The position numbers were made by a program, and so were the translations under genes. A stretch of 64,000 bases of DNA from Inonotus obliquus. Lineage: Eukaryota > Basidiomycota > Agaricomycetes > Hymenochaetales > Hymenochaetaceae. Under the pieces are notes generated by a model, which was not told the origin of the DNA, did not search any database, and saw nothing but the letters and a program-made list of their open reading frames with translations. Location of the stretch: positions 186,001-250,000 of the forward strand of contig JAJHTX010000002.1 of assembly GCA_032164295.1 (NCBI GenBank), given 5' to 3'. Positions 23,691 through 36,558 of the stretch are shown piece after piece (within the stretch, counting starts at the first letter, position 1; each line of letters begins with the position of its first letter).

Positions 23691-25008
23691 ATGTACAGCC
23701 TAACAGAGTCAGAGGATAGGTTCTATGACCTAAACAATCACGAAATTGCTTGGCGGGACAGGCAAGATCTTCTGGAGTCTCACGGATACGTCTTGCGTCC
23801 AAGGTTTCGTCGCGGTTGGACTCCATCATGGAAAGTACCAGGGCAGGAAAAGTTCCCCTGGGGTGCAGAAGACTCCCGCCAACACTGGGTAACTTAGTGT
23901 TTCTTGTCATAACTTCGTCCATCTTATTACTATTTAGTACAGTCGTACAATTGACGCCATTCGCAAGAATGACGATCTGCGAGTCTACCTCAAAATCGTC
24001 CCCGCAGATGGCTTCGAGCAGAGGCTGACAAGAATGCTTAACCCGGAGGGTGAACTGAAAGATCCAAAGAATCATTGCGTACCCGTTATCGATTTTTTCG
24101 TTGATGGTGTTGATGGATATCTTGTCATGCCGCTGTTGAAGGATTTCGATGAGCCGCCGTTTTTGACCGTGGACGAGGTTCTGGACTTCATGCATCAGAC
24201 GTTAGAAGTAAGTACCTCTTAAATATGTCTATTGAAAGCCATTGGACATTCTCTCTTGCAGGGCCTCTCTTTCATACATAGTCAAGGCATAGCACACAGG
24301 TTCGTTCGTGATAGGTTTCTCCACCACTCGGCCTAATGACAATCCAAAGAGATTGTACGGACTCCAATATCATGATGGATGCCACGGAAATGTACCCTCG
24401 CGGTTTTCATCCGACCTATCCAATTTATACCATCGATGGGGTTGAAAGGGCAGAACCTCGTTGTCGGAGAGATGTCTCTGTTCGATACTATTTCGCGGAC
24501 TTTGGCATCGCAGTGGAACCAAAGGATCTCGACTCGTCCGGTCTTGTCACTGGAGTCCACGGACTGGATCAAGAGCTGCCAGAGCTTTCGAGAACAGTAC
24601 CCTATGATCCGTTTGCTGCAGACGTATTCATATTGGGAAATCTGTATCGGAGGGCTCTTTTAATGGTGTGTGTTGCTTTGCCCCGTGCTCGTTAAAGACA
24701 CTCATTACTCTCCATCTCAGAAATACACAAATCTATCATTTCTTTCTCCATTGATTGAGGCCATGACCCAGAAAGACGCAAAAGCTAGACCGACGATTGA
24801 CGAAGCGACCAAGATGTATGAAAACATACTTACCGGTCAGCGGAGTCAAATTTTACGCCGAAGGCTAATACCTGCCAGTGATGGAAGACTCAAGCGCCTG
24901 TTTCTCCATGTCAGCTGTGTTGCCCAGGAGAATCTCGCAACTCTGCGACAAGCGCTCAGTAAACTATACCTACCTCTAAGGCGGGCCCAATCGGTGAATA
25001 GAGAATGA
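23691..25008 (+). CDS. Kinase-like protein, unit 3 forward gene
   Basis: Exons 23691-23888, 23938-24207, 24262-24299, 24350-24665 and 24721-25008 join into an open 369-residue protein with the same splice positions as units 1 and 2. The start MYSLTESEDRF was chosen because the unit 1 Met (MSQPHN) corresponds to SQPVNH without Met; an in-frame upstream ATG at 23547 would add 48 residues. Motifs: HGYVLRPRF and GWTPSWK, VYLKIV, IAHRDCTDSNIM, YYFADFGIAVEPKD, VPYDPFAADVFILGNLYRR and AMTQKDAKARPTIDEA. HRD and DFG are intact. It is divergent to the kinase starting at 23365. Function is unknown beyond the kinase fold. Confidence 0.83.
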
Positions 25009-25700
25009 CTCGGATAGTCAGTCACATTGCTTTCCTCGTATCAGTATCTGTTGTTATTGTCTCGAGCTAGTTAGATTAATTTGGTTTATTTGACTACGAA
25101 AATAATGACACGGATGATTACCTCTTTGCCTATCTACATGAGTGTCCTTGTGTTTGTATTGATTTCGCGATCATTCCTGAGGCCCATGAGACATCCACTC
25201 TCACCTTCAACTTCGTAAATCAAATTGACCCTCTTTTGATAAACAGGGCTGCGCCAGCGTGAGATGTTCTTTTGTTCCGCCGTAGGAAGATGGAGACGTG
25301 TCATCCGTTGTACTGCACATCTCCGCTAGTTTTACAAGGTCGCCGTTATATTTATCCACATTTTCAACCGTGAACCGAGTTGTGGTTACGACGGGATGGG
25401 AAGCGGATTGGTCAGGGCGTTGAACCAATATTAGTGAATGAATTCTACGAATGACTCTTGGTGCACTCAGGTAGATGCAATAATTACCATGCTTATTCTC
25501 AAGCTGAAAGCCGGAAATGATTGTCAGACTTGATGGCTAGCACTCATCGTAGAATGATTCTGTCAAGTCCAGGCACTTTCTCTTCTCTCATTTGATATAC
25601 CAGAGACGCATTGTATTCACCAGCCTTTTGAGCTCTTCTGAAACATAAGCACGTTCGAACCTGAAGTAGCACTGTAATGAGGTCATGTCCAAAGCTAGAG
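25009..25700. other. Unit 3 spacer, left part, with small inversion
   Basis: Homologous to 2717-3560. The piece 25395-25568 is inverted relative to the unit 1 equivalent (about 3070-3225). The spacer stops at GCTAGAG where the Plavaka element enters and resumes at 50726. No gene recognised. Confidence 0.6.
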
Positions 25701-25715
25701 CATCGGGAAAAAGTC
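25701..25715. repeat. Plavaka terminal inverted repeat, left
   Basis: CATCGGGAAAAAGTC, exact inverted match to 50711-50725, preceded by the AG duplication at 25699-25700. Confidence 0.88.
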
Positions 25716-26333
25716 GCGAAGCATATTTTGACTTGTATACATTACTTGGTAATAAACCGCTGTTAGTCAGCTTATCACATGTAAGCAGCTTTGTAAGATT
25801 ATCCAAGGTGCATACAAGGCTTCGATTTTGGCACAAGGGTAAACAAGTGCATGTAAATTATTGATAGTAAATTATCTGGCTTTCATTAAGCAAACAAGCC
25901 TTCTATGCACCATGTAAATACTAAAACAGATTTTTTGTGATTGTCTAAGGACAATCTGAGGCTAGTCATTACAGTACATGGTATCAAATAACTTTCATTT
26001 ACAATCCGATGATTCAATAAGTTGTGTACATTATTTCTTGATGGTTCCAGGGCGTATACATATATTGGTTTGTTTAGTTAGTCTTTCATGTATAATGCAT
26101 GAATGTTGCAAGACTCTGATCAAACATGTATGGCTACAATAAGACTGGTGGCGCTGAAGTCTGAGTCAAGGTATGTATTGTCTCTCCTTGTAACACTCGC
26201 ATACAGAATAGACCCTATTAAACCTCATAATGTGTACCCTTCGCTTCCAAACACTATCACACTCAGCCACAGACTCAACGCTTTCCGTGCAGTGAGAAAC
26301 AAGTTCGTAGATACAGAGCTGACGCACCTGAAA
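25716..26333. other. Plavaka 3'-side non-coding end
   Basis: AT-rich sequence between the left terminal repeat and the LTR insertion. No gene recognised. Confidence 0.4.
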
Positions 26334-26338
26334 GGATT

Positions 26339-27852
26339 GTGCTGAAATTTTGATTCGATTAGGAACGTCGATCGAAACTACCCCAGATGGGACCGGTTAA
26401 TTTCACTGGCCGGAGACGATCAGGATCGACAGCGAGAAGCGAAGAACACGCATGGCTAATACAATCCGAAGCCGACGATCAAGAAGCATCGGCTAGCAAC
26501 GCTAATCCCGACGATCACACTAAACCTTCGCAAACGATGCAGCAAGTACAGCAACCCCCAACGGCTTGCTATAAATGCAGAAGAGTGCAACAGATCATCG
26601 AAGACCTACACAAGATAATACTACGGGAGGCAACGGGCATGTTGACATATCATGTGTCCAGCGAATGAGCAACAGCTTATCGAGAATACCACAATCCCCC
26701 GGAGGTCGTTCGAAATCACACGAGGTCAACAATAGCAATGGATACGGCAATAGGCATGCAACCAAAGACGCACTGGACAATAGTAGGAATCCACGACATA
26801 TTAGCACTCGAGTGCCCAAGCACATTCGTGGAGATCAGTGCAGACTATGTTACAAACCGCCGCTCACCGATAACAGCGGCATGGGTTGCAAACACACTCA
26901 GGGAACTATGGGCATACTGCAAAGCTATTCGACTACAAGGAGACCTATACCTAGGCTGGAGAATACCTTCAAACGATACTCGACGAAGTGTACGGCTACT
27001 CATCGCCATAGGCACCTACGTTAAACCACCTTGGTTTCCCCACGATGATATCCGATGTCGAATCACACTTGACGGCCCCGAACAAGAGTCCCGAGGCGAC
27101 AAGCAAATCACAGCCTTCATAGCCCCAGATGCTATACAACGGAACCCCGACGGAATTCCTTAAATGCACAAGCAACTGCGGACGAGCGAACTTTAACTAC
27201 GGCGCAGCCATGCAAAACCAATAGCATACGAACACGCATTCAGTGACTCACTCACTGACTCACTCTATGCACAGGGCGCAGCACAAGGCCGACCCCGAGC
27301 ATAAGTTTCAATTCAGTTCAAGTCAAGATGAGTCAAGCCGCAGCAGAACAATGGGAATACCGCACGAGTTTGGAAGCTAGAATAACGAATCAGATCGAGA
27401 GTAGGAACTACGGAGCATAGGAAGTGGTCCGTCCACAACATGAGGAAAAGGTATAAATAGTTGTAGACTTAGACCGTAGCTCCCTATCTTTCTTTCGATC
27501 GTCTTGTACATCGAGTCCTCTTAGGCATCTAGCTTCTAATCTGAAGATCACCTAATCTGCTTAACCTCTCTTGCTCTACGGCGTGGAACAATTGATTAGT
27601 CGCCCACCGACTAGGGAAGCTTACGAACGGCAGTCGACACTGTCCTACTAGTCTGTCAACGAGGTTGAGGCCCGACTTGATTAGTAAACGAGAGCGTCTG
27701 AGGCAACGCTTATTATACTTGGGAATCTGCCCTGCTTGTGAAAACCGAGTAGGCTCCGGAAACTCTTAGAAAAGCATCACCGAACCCGTAACACTGCGGA
27801 CCGTCCTATTGTGGTTACTGTATAATCCCTTTAGGGCGAGCGTTTTCTAACA
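26339..27852 (+). mobile_element. Solo LTR (family F), copy 1
   Basis: 1514 bp, TGAAAGGATTG to TTTTCTAACA, with 5 bp duplication GCACC at 26334-26338 and 27853-27857. A TATA box (GGTATAAATAG) near 27450 fits an LTR promoter on the + strand. A second copy lies at 61114-62788. No internal polyprotein region is attached, so it looks like a solo LTR; a short stand-alone element is possible. Confidence 0.8.
26387..27163 (+). pseudogene. Unknown reading frame inside LTR family F, copy 1
   Basis: A frame of about 258 codons beginning MGPVNFTGRRRSG and ending NPDGIP*, upstream of the TATA box, broken once by TGA at 26666-26668. The other copy (61172 onward) has CGA there, so the frame was once open. 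A Cys pair sits in ACYKCRRVQQI; the second half has a WFPHDDIRCRITLDGPEQE-like stretch. I do not recognise the protein. Both copies carry different stops in the same frame, implying an ancestral coding sequence in the U3 region of the LTR. Confidence 0.5.
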
Positions 27853-30800
27853 GCACCTGTATTATACTACAGAGCACCGTTCTCGTCATTTTCTTCTTCC
27901 ATTACCTCGTTGGGCTCCGAGTCGTCTATGCTCCTGTTTTCTGACCCACCACCGTCGCCATCATCTACATCACCCTTGACTGTCTGAGCTTCATCGTCCT
28001 CAAGTTCTTTGTCTTCGTTCTGACATGCCGCTTCTAGCTCATTCGAAATTCCCTCCATAAGGTCGCTATTTTGCTCCCAAGTCACCTTGTGTCCAATTCT
28101 GCCTCCTCTGTAATGCATGAACGTGTCTCTATCAACAAAGCTGCAATATACAATATTTAGAAAGATACTCCATTACTTGGAATGATAAGCGGCACTCACA
28201 TATTTACATAGTAATGTTTATAGTCTTTATTATTTTCTTATTTTCGGCGAATAATAGAAGGCGGGAGGAGTTCAGAGGTTTGTCCTTCGGAGAATCTTGG
28301 AATTAAGTGAGTGGCACGTATTATGAGGTCGGGGTCAACGAAACTGAACACCCCAGATTTCCTGTAATGTAAGAAATTAAGCTGAGGCAGTCGTTTATCG
28401 GAAAAAATTGTTCTTCCATCTGAACTGAAAGAGTACCAGCGAACCCACGCGAAATCCATTCGTTTAAAATGTTGAGGATGGCCAGGACCGAAATATGCTG
28501 TTTCGGTATGAAATAGTCCAATAACCCATATATATTGGTATGGGTATGGAGACCGGTCATCACAGGAAAGTAAAATAACGTCAGATTTATGATCTGGATT
28601 AATGGTATCTTGTTCTCTGCGGAGATCGTACGTCGTGTAGTTGATTTGAAGCATTTTGCACCAAAATAGCTTATCTGCTTTGATGTGAAGTCCAGCAATT
28701 TTGGCGGGTGAGAAATGATCAGTTTCGTCTCTTGAAAGTATACGGCCGAGGATATGTACTCGGAGATCCACCCAGAATCTCTATATAAGTAAATCAGCTT
28801 CCCAAGATTCTTATGAAGTGATACTATTCGTCCAGCTATGGACGAATATCCTTGAGCAACGAGCAACTTGCCTGAAGTGCTGGGTCTCCTTTATTCTCCG
28901 CAAGCCATTTATGAACTTGAGTCGCACCCTTTTTTGAGTTCGGCATATGGTAGTGAACATCGGGAGCCGTCTTAGGGAGCTCAGAGGGGGTCCCAGAAGA
29001 GAAATAAGGATTGTCATAGTTGAACTCAATGGTTCGAAGCAGTCGTTTTCGTCCTTCAAGTTTGGAGATATCCTTTGTAGCGTTTCTCTTGTTCGTCCTC
29101 ATAAATAACCTCTTAACGTGTCTATGCGCTGATTCTCTCTACAAGTTTATTGAAAGAGCGGAAGTACACTCCATGTTTGTAAGGCAGAATATGAGATAAA
29201 CTTACTATTTGTGTAGAATACAAGTCAGTTGTACCAAAACGTTGAATGGACTTCGCATAAGCTCCAAGAGCATGGAATTTTGGAGTGTTGATGTTCAATT
29301 TCTTCTGCTTTGGATTGCCTTGACTCTTGTCGGCTCTGGGTTTCCTGACATTTTTGCCCTTTTTGACCATTGCAGCCTGTCTACGGCCTTGGGCTGTGAT
29401 CTCTTTCCTGAGCTCTTGGGTGTCATAAACCGAAGTCGCCTTTTTGAAGCGGCAGACCTGAAGACCTAGTTCAGTAGTGGTAGCTTCAAGTAACTTCACG
29501 GTTGTCTCGGTATAAACACGGAGCTTGGCGAATGCGTGCCACATAGCAAGAGTGAATAATAAATCGAGGATTACGTTGTTGTGCCCTATATTCTTGAGTA
29601 AGTCTTCGAAAACCGGGAGAGCATACTACAGGATCATTTAGACTAGTTCATTCTGAAGTTCAAGTCCACAGCCACAGCTTACCTGTAGGATATCCTCAAA
29701 GTCGCGAGCAGCGAGCTTTGACATGGATGCGGTATTATCAGGAAAAGGTCTGATAGTGTCTTTTCCGAACGACGATATTAAATGGTACCTATAGTAGTAA
29801 CATGAGCGAAGCACTTTTCAATATACCTCAAATTACTTGCCTATTGTTGAGAGTATTTACTGCATCACCTCCTTGTGCGACGAGTACTCGAATAAGATGC
29901 GTGAAAATTGATTTCCAGACTCCAAGTTCAAATTCATGCATCAAATCAGGTACGAACATGTCATAAAAATTGAAATCGTGAGGTGTGAGTACTGAAAATG
30001 CATTCTATATTTGAAGAACATGTAAGTTTGATTCAGAAAGATATAATCAGATAACCACTTATGCGAACAGGTACGAGAGACCTTGAATCCAAATGATTCT
30101 TGATTGCTGTAGCCTCAACATTGTACCCAAACTCGAAGATCCATTTTCGAGTTTGCTCTATATTGGTTTGTCTCGCGTGACTATCGATACATATGTGTTC
30201 TCTTCTCTGCTTATCCACTTTCGTACCGAGCTGATGAATAAATTTTTGATGTATTTTGCACGACAGGCACGGATGTGCTCCCATGTTTCGTAGTGTTGCA
30301 ATGAGCATACTGTATAATAAAGAACAAATTTTCAGTTTCATCATGCCTCGACTAATCAATAAAATACATTACTCACCGCTCTGGGTAGTCTGCTGAGTAC
30401 ATCATAATTCTGGGAAAGAGACGACGAGTAACATTGTCTCGACAGACAAATTCTATGCCATTTATGTAACAGTCGATAAACTCGGGCTGAAGGACTACTA
30501 GTGAAAGTACTGCTTGCATGAGTTTGCGCCGTAGAAATATAAAAAGCCCTGCTGAGGCTCCTCGACCATAATGATATTTGTAAGTATCTTGGAATGATGA
30601 CTTGAGCTGCAGTATTGCACATAGAGTCAAGATAGTTGATTAACTGAAAGTCGAATCAGAGATAATTAGCCAAGTACTCACCGAAGGTATGTATGCTAAG
30701 TGATGGCACGTTGGTTCGGTTGGTTTTGCACGCGTGTATTTAGATTGTCCGCCCAGGTACATGTAAAGAGGCCACAGTGATGCAGTTCCAAAGTTAGTGA

Positions 30801-31266
30801 GTTGTGTTGAGTCTGAATACAGAATGATAGGCAGTACAAAATTACTGCATCCATCTGTTTTGGGAAGTGATTGAACTTCTTCGTGTGCGTCAAGCCAGAC
30901 CTCCGAGGAGTAGAGCTCTCCATACACCCGTTCTCCTTCTGATCTCTCTTCTGGCTTCCAGTACTCTCTGTAGGGCGTGAAATGAAAAGATGGAGAGATG
31001 GGGTCATTGAGCGCGGCGAAAATTGTTTGCATTATCGATAAATGTGCGAGAACGCAGCCAGTACCGAAGGTACCGGTCGAGGGGTGTATGGTATAAGAAA
31101 ACGGGGAGGGCCAAATGAGGCAGTACTTATCTAGTACGCTCATGGTACTTGTTGTCTGTAGTAAGGGGATGTAAGAGGAGTCAAAGGAATAATAGAAAGA
31201 GGTGCTGGACCAGCTAGATGTCGGGGGGAATGTGTTCTTGTCCGGAATCAAGAGGGTCGGTACCGT

Positions 31267-32586
31267 TAAATGTGCGAGATCGCGTCCGGTACCGGAGGTA
31301 CCGAGACGAGGGGTGTATGGTTTTAAGTGGGGGAGGGCTAATACGTGCCGGTACTTAACCAGTATGCTCACGGTACTTGTTGTCTATGAAATGGGGGAGT
31401 GAATGGATGGGCCAGAAGTGAAGAGTATGTGATTCTGGTACAAAAAGGACAGGTCAGAGCGTGGGAAAAACCTCGGTATAGGTCGGTACAAGGGAGAACG
31501 TAGCAAAACAAGAGTCTAATACCGTGGGAAAAACCTCGGTACAGGTCGGTACAGAAAGAAAGGGGTCGGTACGTGGAGGTATGTTGTCAAACAAGAAGAT
31601 CAGTACAGAAACAAAAGGATGATGTGCAGAATACGAAGAATAACAAAACGTCGGTACCGTGGGAAAAACGTCGGTACAGGTCGGTACTGCAAGGAAACAG
31701 CTAGCACGGGGTGGTATAGCGAGAAACTGAATGGGAGAGACTGGTGGATGAAGGTGTTGACTGGACTGGGAAGCAAACCTGAGCCCTCACACGGGAGGCT
31801 AACTCTGAAGGTTCACTTGAGACGGAACTGGGATGGGACTGGGACGAAGCTTGAGATGAGACTGAGATGGAACTGAGAAGGGGGTGAGGAAACCCGAGCC
31901 CTCACGTTAGAGGCTAGCTCCTAAGATTACCTGGAGAGCTACTACGTACAGGAGGAGATATTTATACTTCTGTACCGTAGTTAGCTCATAATTCCAAAAG
32001 GAGAAAGTAGAAAGAAAGATCAAAACAGAGAAAAGTCTGAAGAAAAATGTAACAAGGAAAGTGAACATTGCAGCGCCATCAGGGGGACAACAAGAAAGGG
32101 TTAGGGAGGACAAGATACCAATGAAAACGTAGCATATAGTATCCCTGGATGAAAAGTCCTCAGGACGAGAGATCTGCACCCCTGCTGATTGATACCGACA
32201 CGTTCCTGGTGGTACCGGACCTGAAAACCTTAACAGATACTGACCCTGAGCTTTCCCAAAGAACCGGCATGCATAGTCCAACCATCAGGAATGAATACCA
32301 GAGAGGGAGACGTCCAATCCATGTTATGAGAGCATGTCGAATAGTCAATTTGTCTCGGTACCGGGTTTCTCGGCACTCGGTACTCTTGGTATTCTCGGTA
32401 CCGGGTTTCTTGGCGCTCGGTACCGGTACTCTCGGCGTTCGGTACTTCGAGAAATGGGACTGACGGTTTCTCTGGGTGTGCTAGTGGATACTGGAAGGTG
32501 TAGATGGGACTGTACCGTAGCATGGGGTAAGTGTAGAATGGGATACCGGGCTTGATACCGAGCTCAGCTGCACGTAGTTCTCTTCA
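31267..32586 (-). mobile_element. CGGTACC-rich LTR-like element, copy B, nested in copy C
   Basis: 1320 bp with 4 bp duplication CCGT at 31263-31266 and 32587-32590. It inserted in the GGTACCGTGGGAAAAA motif of an older copy of its own family. Very similar to copy A throughout. Confidence 0.8.
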
Positions 32587-33606
32587 CCGTGGGAAAAATG
32601 TCGGTACAGGTCGGTACTTGAACGAACGGGATCGGTATGTGCAGAAACGTTGTAAAACAAAAGCTCAGTATAGAAACGAAAGGTGGATGTGCAGAATACG
32701 AAGGATAACAAAAGGTTGGTACCGTGGGAAAAACGTCGGTACACGTCGGTACTGCAAGAAAACAGCTAGCACGGGGTGGTATAGCAAGAAACTGAATGGG
32801 AGAGACTGATAGATGAAGGTGTTAACTGGACTGGGAAGCAAACCTGAGCCCTCACACGGGAGGCTAACTCTGAAGGTTCACTTAAGACGGAACTGGGATG
32901 GGACTGGGACGGAAATCGAGACGAGACTGAGACGGAACTGAGAAGGGGGTGAGGAAACCCGAGCCCTCATGCTAGAGGCTAGCTCCTAAGATTACCTCCA
33001 GAGCTACTATGTACAGGAGGAGATATTTATACTACTGTACCGTAGTTAGCTCATAAATCCAAAAGGAGAAAGTAGAAAGGAAGATCAAAACAAAGAAAAG
33101 TCTGAAGAAAAATGTAACAAGGAAAGTGAACATTGCAGCGCCATCAGGGGGACAACAAGAAAGGGTTAGGGAGGACAAGATACCAATGAAAACGTAGCAT
33201 ATAGTACCCCTGGATGAAAAGTCCTCAGGACAAGAGATCTGAGCCCCTGCTGATTGATACCAACACGTTTCTGGTGGTACCGGACCTGAAAACCTTAACA
33301 GATACTGACCCTGAGCTTCCCCAAAGAACTGGCATGCATAGTCCAACCATCAGGAATGAATACCAGAGAGGGAGACGTCCGATCCATGTTATGAGAGCAT
33401 GTCGAATTGTCAGTTTGTCTCGGTACTGAGTTTCTCGGCACTCGGTACTCTTGGTATTCTCGGTACCGGGTTTCTTGGCGCTCGGTACTGGTACTCTCGG
33501 TGTTTGGTATCTTGAGAAATGGGACCGACAGTTTCTCTAGGTGTGTAGATGGGACTGTACCATAGCATGGGGTAAATGTAGAATGGGATACCAGGCTCAA
33601 TACCGG

Positions 33607-35327
33607 TGTCAGGCCAGGATATTGCCTGGACATAAACAATCGTAATATTGGCACGCTTTACACTATCGGAAGCAAGAACATAGCAGGACATCAGAAAGGA
33701 TAAACAAGAAACATCGGACGTCGCAGTAACTTGTAATTCTGCACACAAGTTAGTAAATTGATAGCCGATGGAAAGTGCCAAGCTTACTATCAAGCATTGA
33801 GCACAACTCGTCTAGTAACAAGCACCGGTACCCACTCGACCCACTCCTCCTTGATCATTATAGTTGTCTCCACAAACACTCTTTGTGCTATTAAGCATAA
33901 AGATTGCAAAGTGTCGAGAAAGTAACTCACTGAATCGGGTTAGAGGAAGCGCGACGATACACAAAAACCAGCCTGAGAAGTTCAGAAGCGTGGCAGAGCA
34001 GATGGTGAAGTTGTGTATAAAGTCGTGAAGGTGGCATTAGAACAAAGAATTGCAGAAAAGAAACTCGAGCGGCGATAGATAAACAAACCATTCTTTATAT
34101 GGTCACGCTCTAGAAGCAGAAATGAAGGTTCAAGAACCACCGGTTGCACCATTCATTTGGTCTTATTTGAGAAGCCATCCGATACATTGCTCTGGAAAAA
34201 CCAAAGACCACAGTCCAGATACCAAAAACCAAATAAGCCCAAATCGGGTAATTGATTATATCATCCATCAAGTAATCGATTATATCATCCATCAGGTCAT
34301 CGATTATCTCATCCATTAGGTCATCGATTATCTCATCTATTAGGTCATTCATCAAGTCATCAATTAGATCATTGATCAGGTCATCACCTTGAACCATATT
34401 CTGGACTCATCAATTGACTCATTGATGGCACATCATTCATCAAGTAACTCATTGATGCGCATCATTCATCAAATAACTCATTGATGCACAGCATCTATCA
34501 AGTAATTCATTGATGCACAGCATTGATCAAGTCATGCATTGATGCACATCATTCATCAAATAACTCATTGATGCATTGATACATATCACTTGATTTGGAG
34601 TATTTGATGCATAGCTTTGGAAGGAGACATCAAATTTTGATGATGTGGTTGATGCAGATCTATTTTTAGCTTATGCTGTGGATTATGTAAATTGGTCTTG
34701 GAATTAGTATTTAAGGACCAGCATGTAGCCCCCCAGAGGAGCATAGAATAACTCACCAGAGACACCCCCAGAACTAACTAAGCACAAGTTTCCCCCAGGA
34801 CAAGACCAGCTCACATCACTCTGTGACCTCTTGTCACACTATTTGCAAGTCAAGTCAAGGCTTCGTCACATACAGTTGACTTCAGCTCAAGACTGGGTAA
34901 CTGTATTGCTCAAGGACTAGTTTGGTACTAGTCAAAGGTATTGTATTGCCTCTGTTCCAATTGGACATTGGTGATAAACCCCCTCTCAAAGTCGATATCT
35001 GATATCTCGAGACTTCGAGTATGTGTGTCCCTCTAGACATTGACATCTATTCTGCATAGCTTGTTATTGCCTACCTCAGTGTGAACAATTTAATTGCTCC
35101 TCACTCATTGTGACCTATCACTCGCTTTCAAGAGAATTGGATAAAGACTCATCTCTCACTCACTCTACCTCTCTACTCAAACTCGAGTCCCTCAATCCTC
35201 CAACTACAACAAGTTGCCCATAGCTTCAACAAACAACTGGAAAGACTACCTGCCTAGATAATTAGACCGGTTGACTCAGTAGGAGTGTACTTGGTTATTC
35301 AACAGCCAATACCATCCTAGCACAACA
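33607..35327 (+). mobile_element. Solo LTR (family D) nested in copy C
   Basis: 1721 bp, TGTCAGGCCAGG to TAGCACAACA, flanked by CCGG at 33603-33606 and 35328-35331. It contains a minisatellite (34245-34600) and a TATTTAAGG box near 34707. No coding sequence is recognised; long frames across the minisatellite are repeat translations. Confidence 0.7.
34245..34600. repeat. Minisatellite in LTR family D
   Basis: Imperfect ~26 bp units (ATCATCCATCARGTMATCGA) pass into ~32-36 bp units built on CATCAAGTAACTCATTGATG. ATCAAT/ATTGAT inverted pairs recur, so single strands could form hairpins. Confidence 0.75.
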
Positions 35328-36207
35328 CCGGGCTCAGCCGCACGTAGTTCTCTTCATCGAACGATAGAATATACCTTTGATTTCGACTTCTGGTGTTTCC
35401 GATTCACCCCCAGGATGTGGATTTGAGTCTTCCGGAGGCAACCTAAGTTTTACAGACCCTTCTCGCCAGTAATTCTGCTTGAACTCGTCCTCGGTGTCCA
35501 AATTGGCATTATTCCTGTACTTGTCAAGATGGTCGTGCTTGCATTTTGCTACATAGTCATGTAAGTCTTCAATCTTGAAGTCCGGATGAAGTATAACGTT
35601 ATTAACAAGCTCGTCAATTTCTTCGTGTGTTTTCCTATCCACGTCGTGATTTACCCAGTTTGTGAGCAGAAAGGCCATAGCAGTCTTGAAAGGTGTGTAT
35701 TTCTTTGTAAGGACTGCAGGTAGTGAGGGTACAGCAGTTGGCCTTTCTGGAACAGCAAGGTTATCAGCACCACAGAGATCTTCAAGATCAAGAAGGCTAT
35801 CCGGATCATCATTCGGTTTGTCTGGATATACCCGATAGAGTCCATACTTGTTAAGACTTGTAGTGAATGGTTCACGTGGGACAGCAGTAAAAGCAGATAC
35901 AGTGTCAGGAGTAGAAGTAGGAGTAGGAGTGGAGTAGGAGTAGGAGCAGGTGGAAGGGGGACATGATCGAGTAGATGCGGCAGAGATCTAGTAGGTAGGA
36001 CTGAGAAACTGGATGACGAAGGTAAGTGGTTCTTGAATTTTGCTGGAAGTGTACTTTTGTGTTTCGATCCAGCCGGCAGCACCAGTGGTGCATCTAGGAG
36101 AGTGGGTGGTGGAGGTGGTGTAGGTAGTCTGGGCTCATCAAGATGGGTTTCCGAGACGGCAGCGAAATCTTCAGAAAGGAATTCTATTCGATGGTCAGTC
36201 TTGTTAT

Positions 36208-36558
36208 TATCAGCGACAGCTAACAGCACTGGTTTACTGCTGGGCTATGCCTTTACTCAGTCGCAGCAAAGAGAGTAGTAATAAAGAGAATAGATTGGGC
36301 TGCTGCTAACTGGAGGTTAGATCAGGTCAAAGCTAGAGTACAGGGGAGTACTACGAGCTACTTATATACCCTACAGTGTGGCTGTGCAACAGCTACTATT
36401 ACTAAGCTAGTATTCTAGAAGGTTCTGGATCAGGTGACTAATTACTAAGAGATGAGGACAAATAAGGAGTGCATGTGATTAGAAGATCAGGTGATGGGAA
36501 AATAAGGGAAAGGAAAAGAAAAGAAAAGAAAATGAAAATTAAATATGAGTTCATGACA
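36208..36558 (-). repeat. Gypsy 3' LTR
   Basis: 351 bp, TGTCATGAAC to CGCTGATA on the reverse strand. TATA box (TATATAAG) near 36370-36363. The first eight bases complete the pol stop codon. Confidence 0.93.

Larger units (their letters stand above)
31039..35356 (-). mobile_element. CGGTACC-rich LTR-like element, copy C (holds two further insertions)
   Basis: 4 bp duplication TCGA at 31035-31038 and 35357-35360; excision restores the Plavaka transposase frame. Own length is about 1269 bp after removing 31267-32586 and 33607-35327 with their duplications. Ends and GGTACCG content match copy A. Confidence 0.8.

Noticed and set aside
34110..34397. Reverse frame of repeated DDLIDDLMD residues
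   Set aside because: It is the translation of a minisatellite inside an LTR, not a gene.
31039..35356. CGGTACC-rich elements as terminal-inverted-repeat DNA transposons
   Set aside because: Only about 4 bp of inverted ends, TG/CA-like termini and a mid-element TATA box fit LTRs better; not fully excluded.
35651..36229. Leu-rich run in the Plavaka transposase frame as a membrane segment
   Set aside because: It arises from the frame-shifted reading of a CCTACT microsatellite; the correct frame gives Thr/Pro/Ser-rich sequence.
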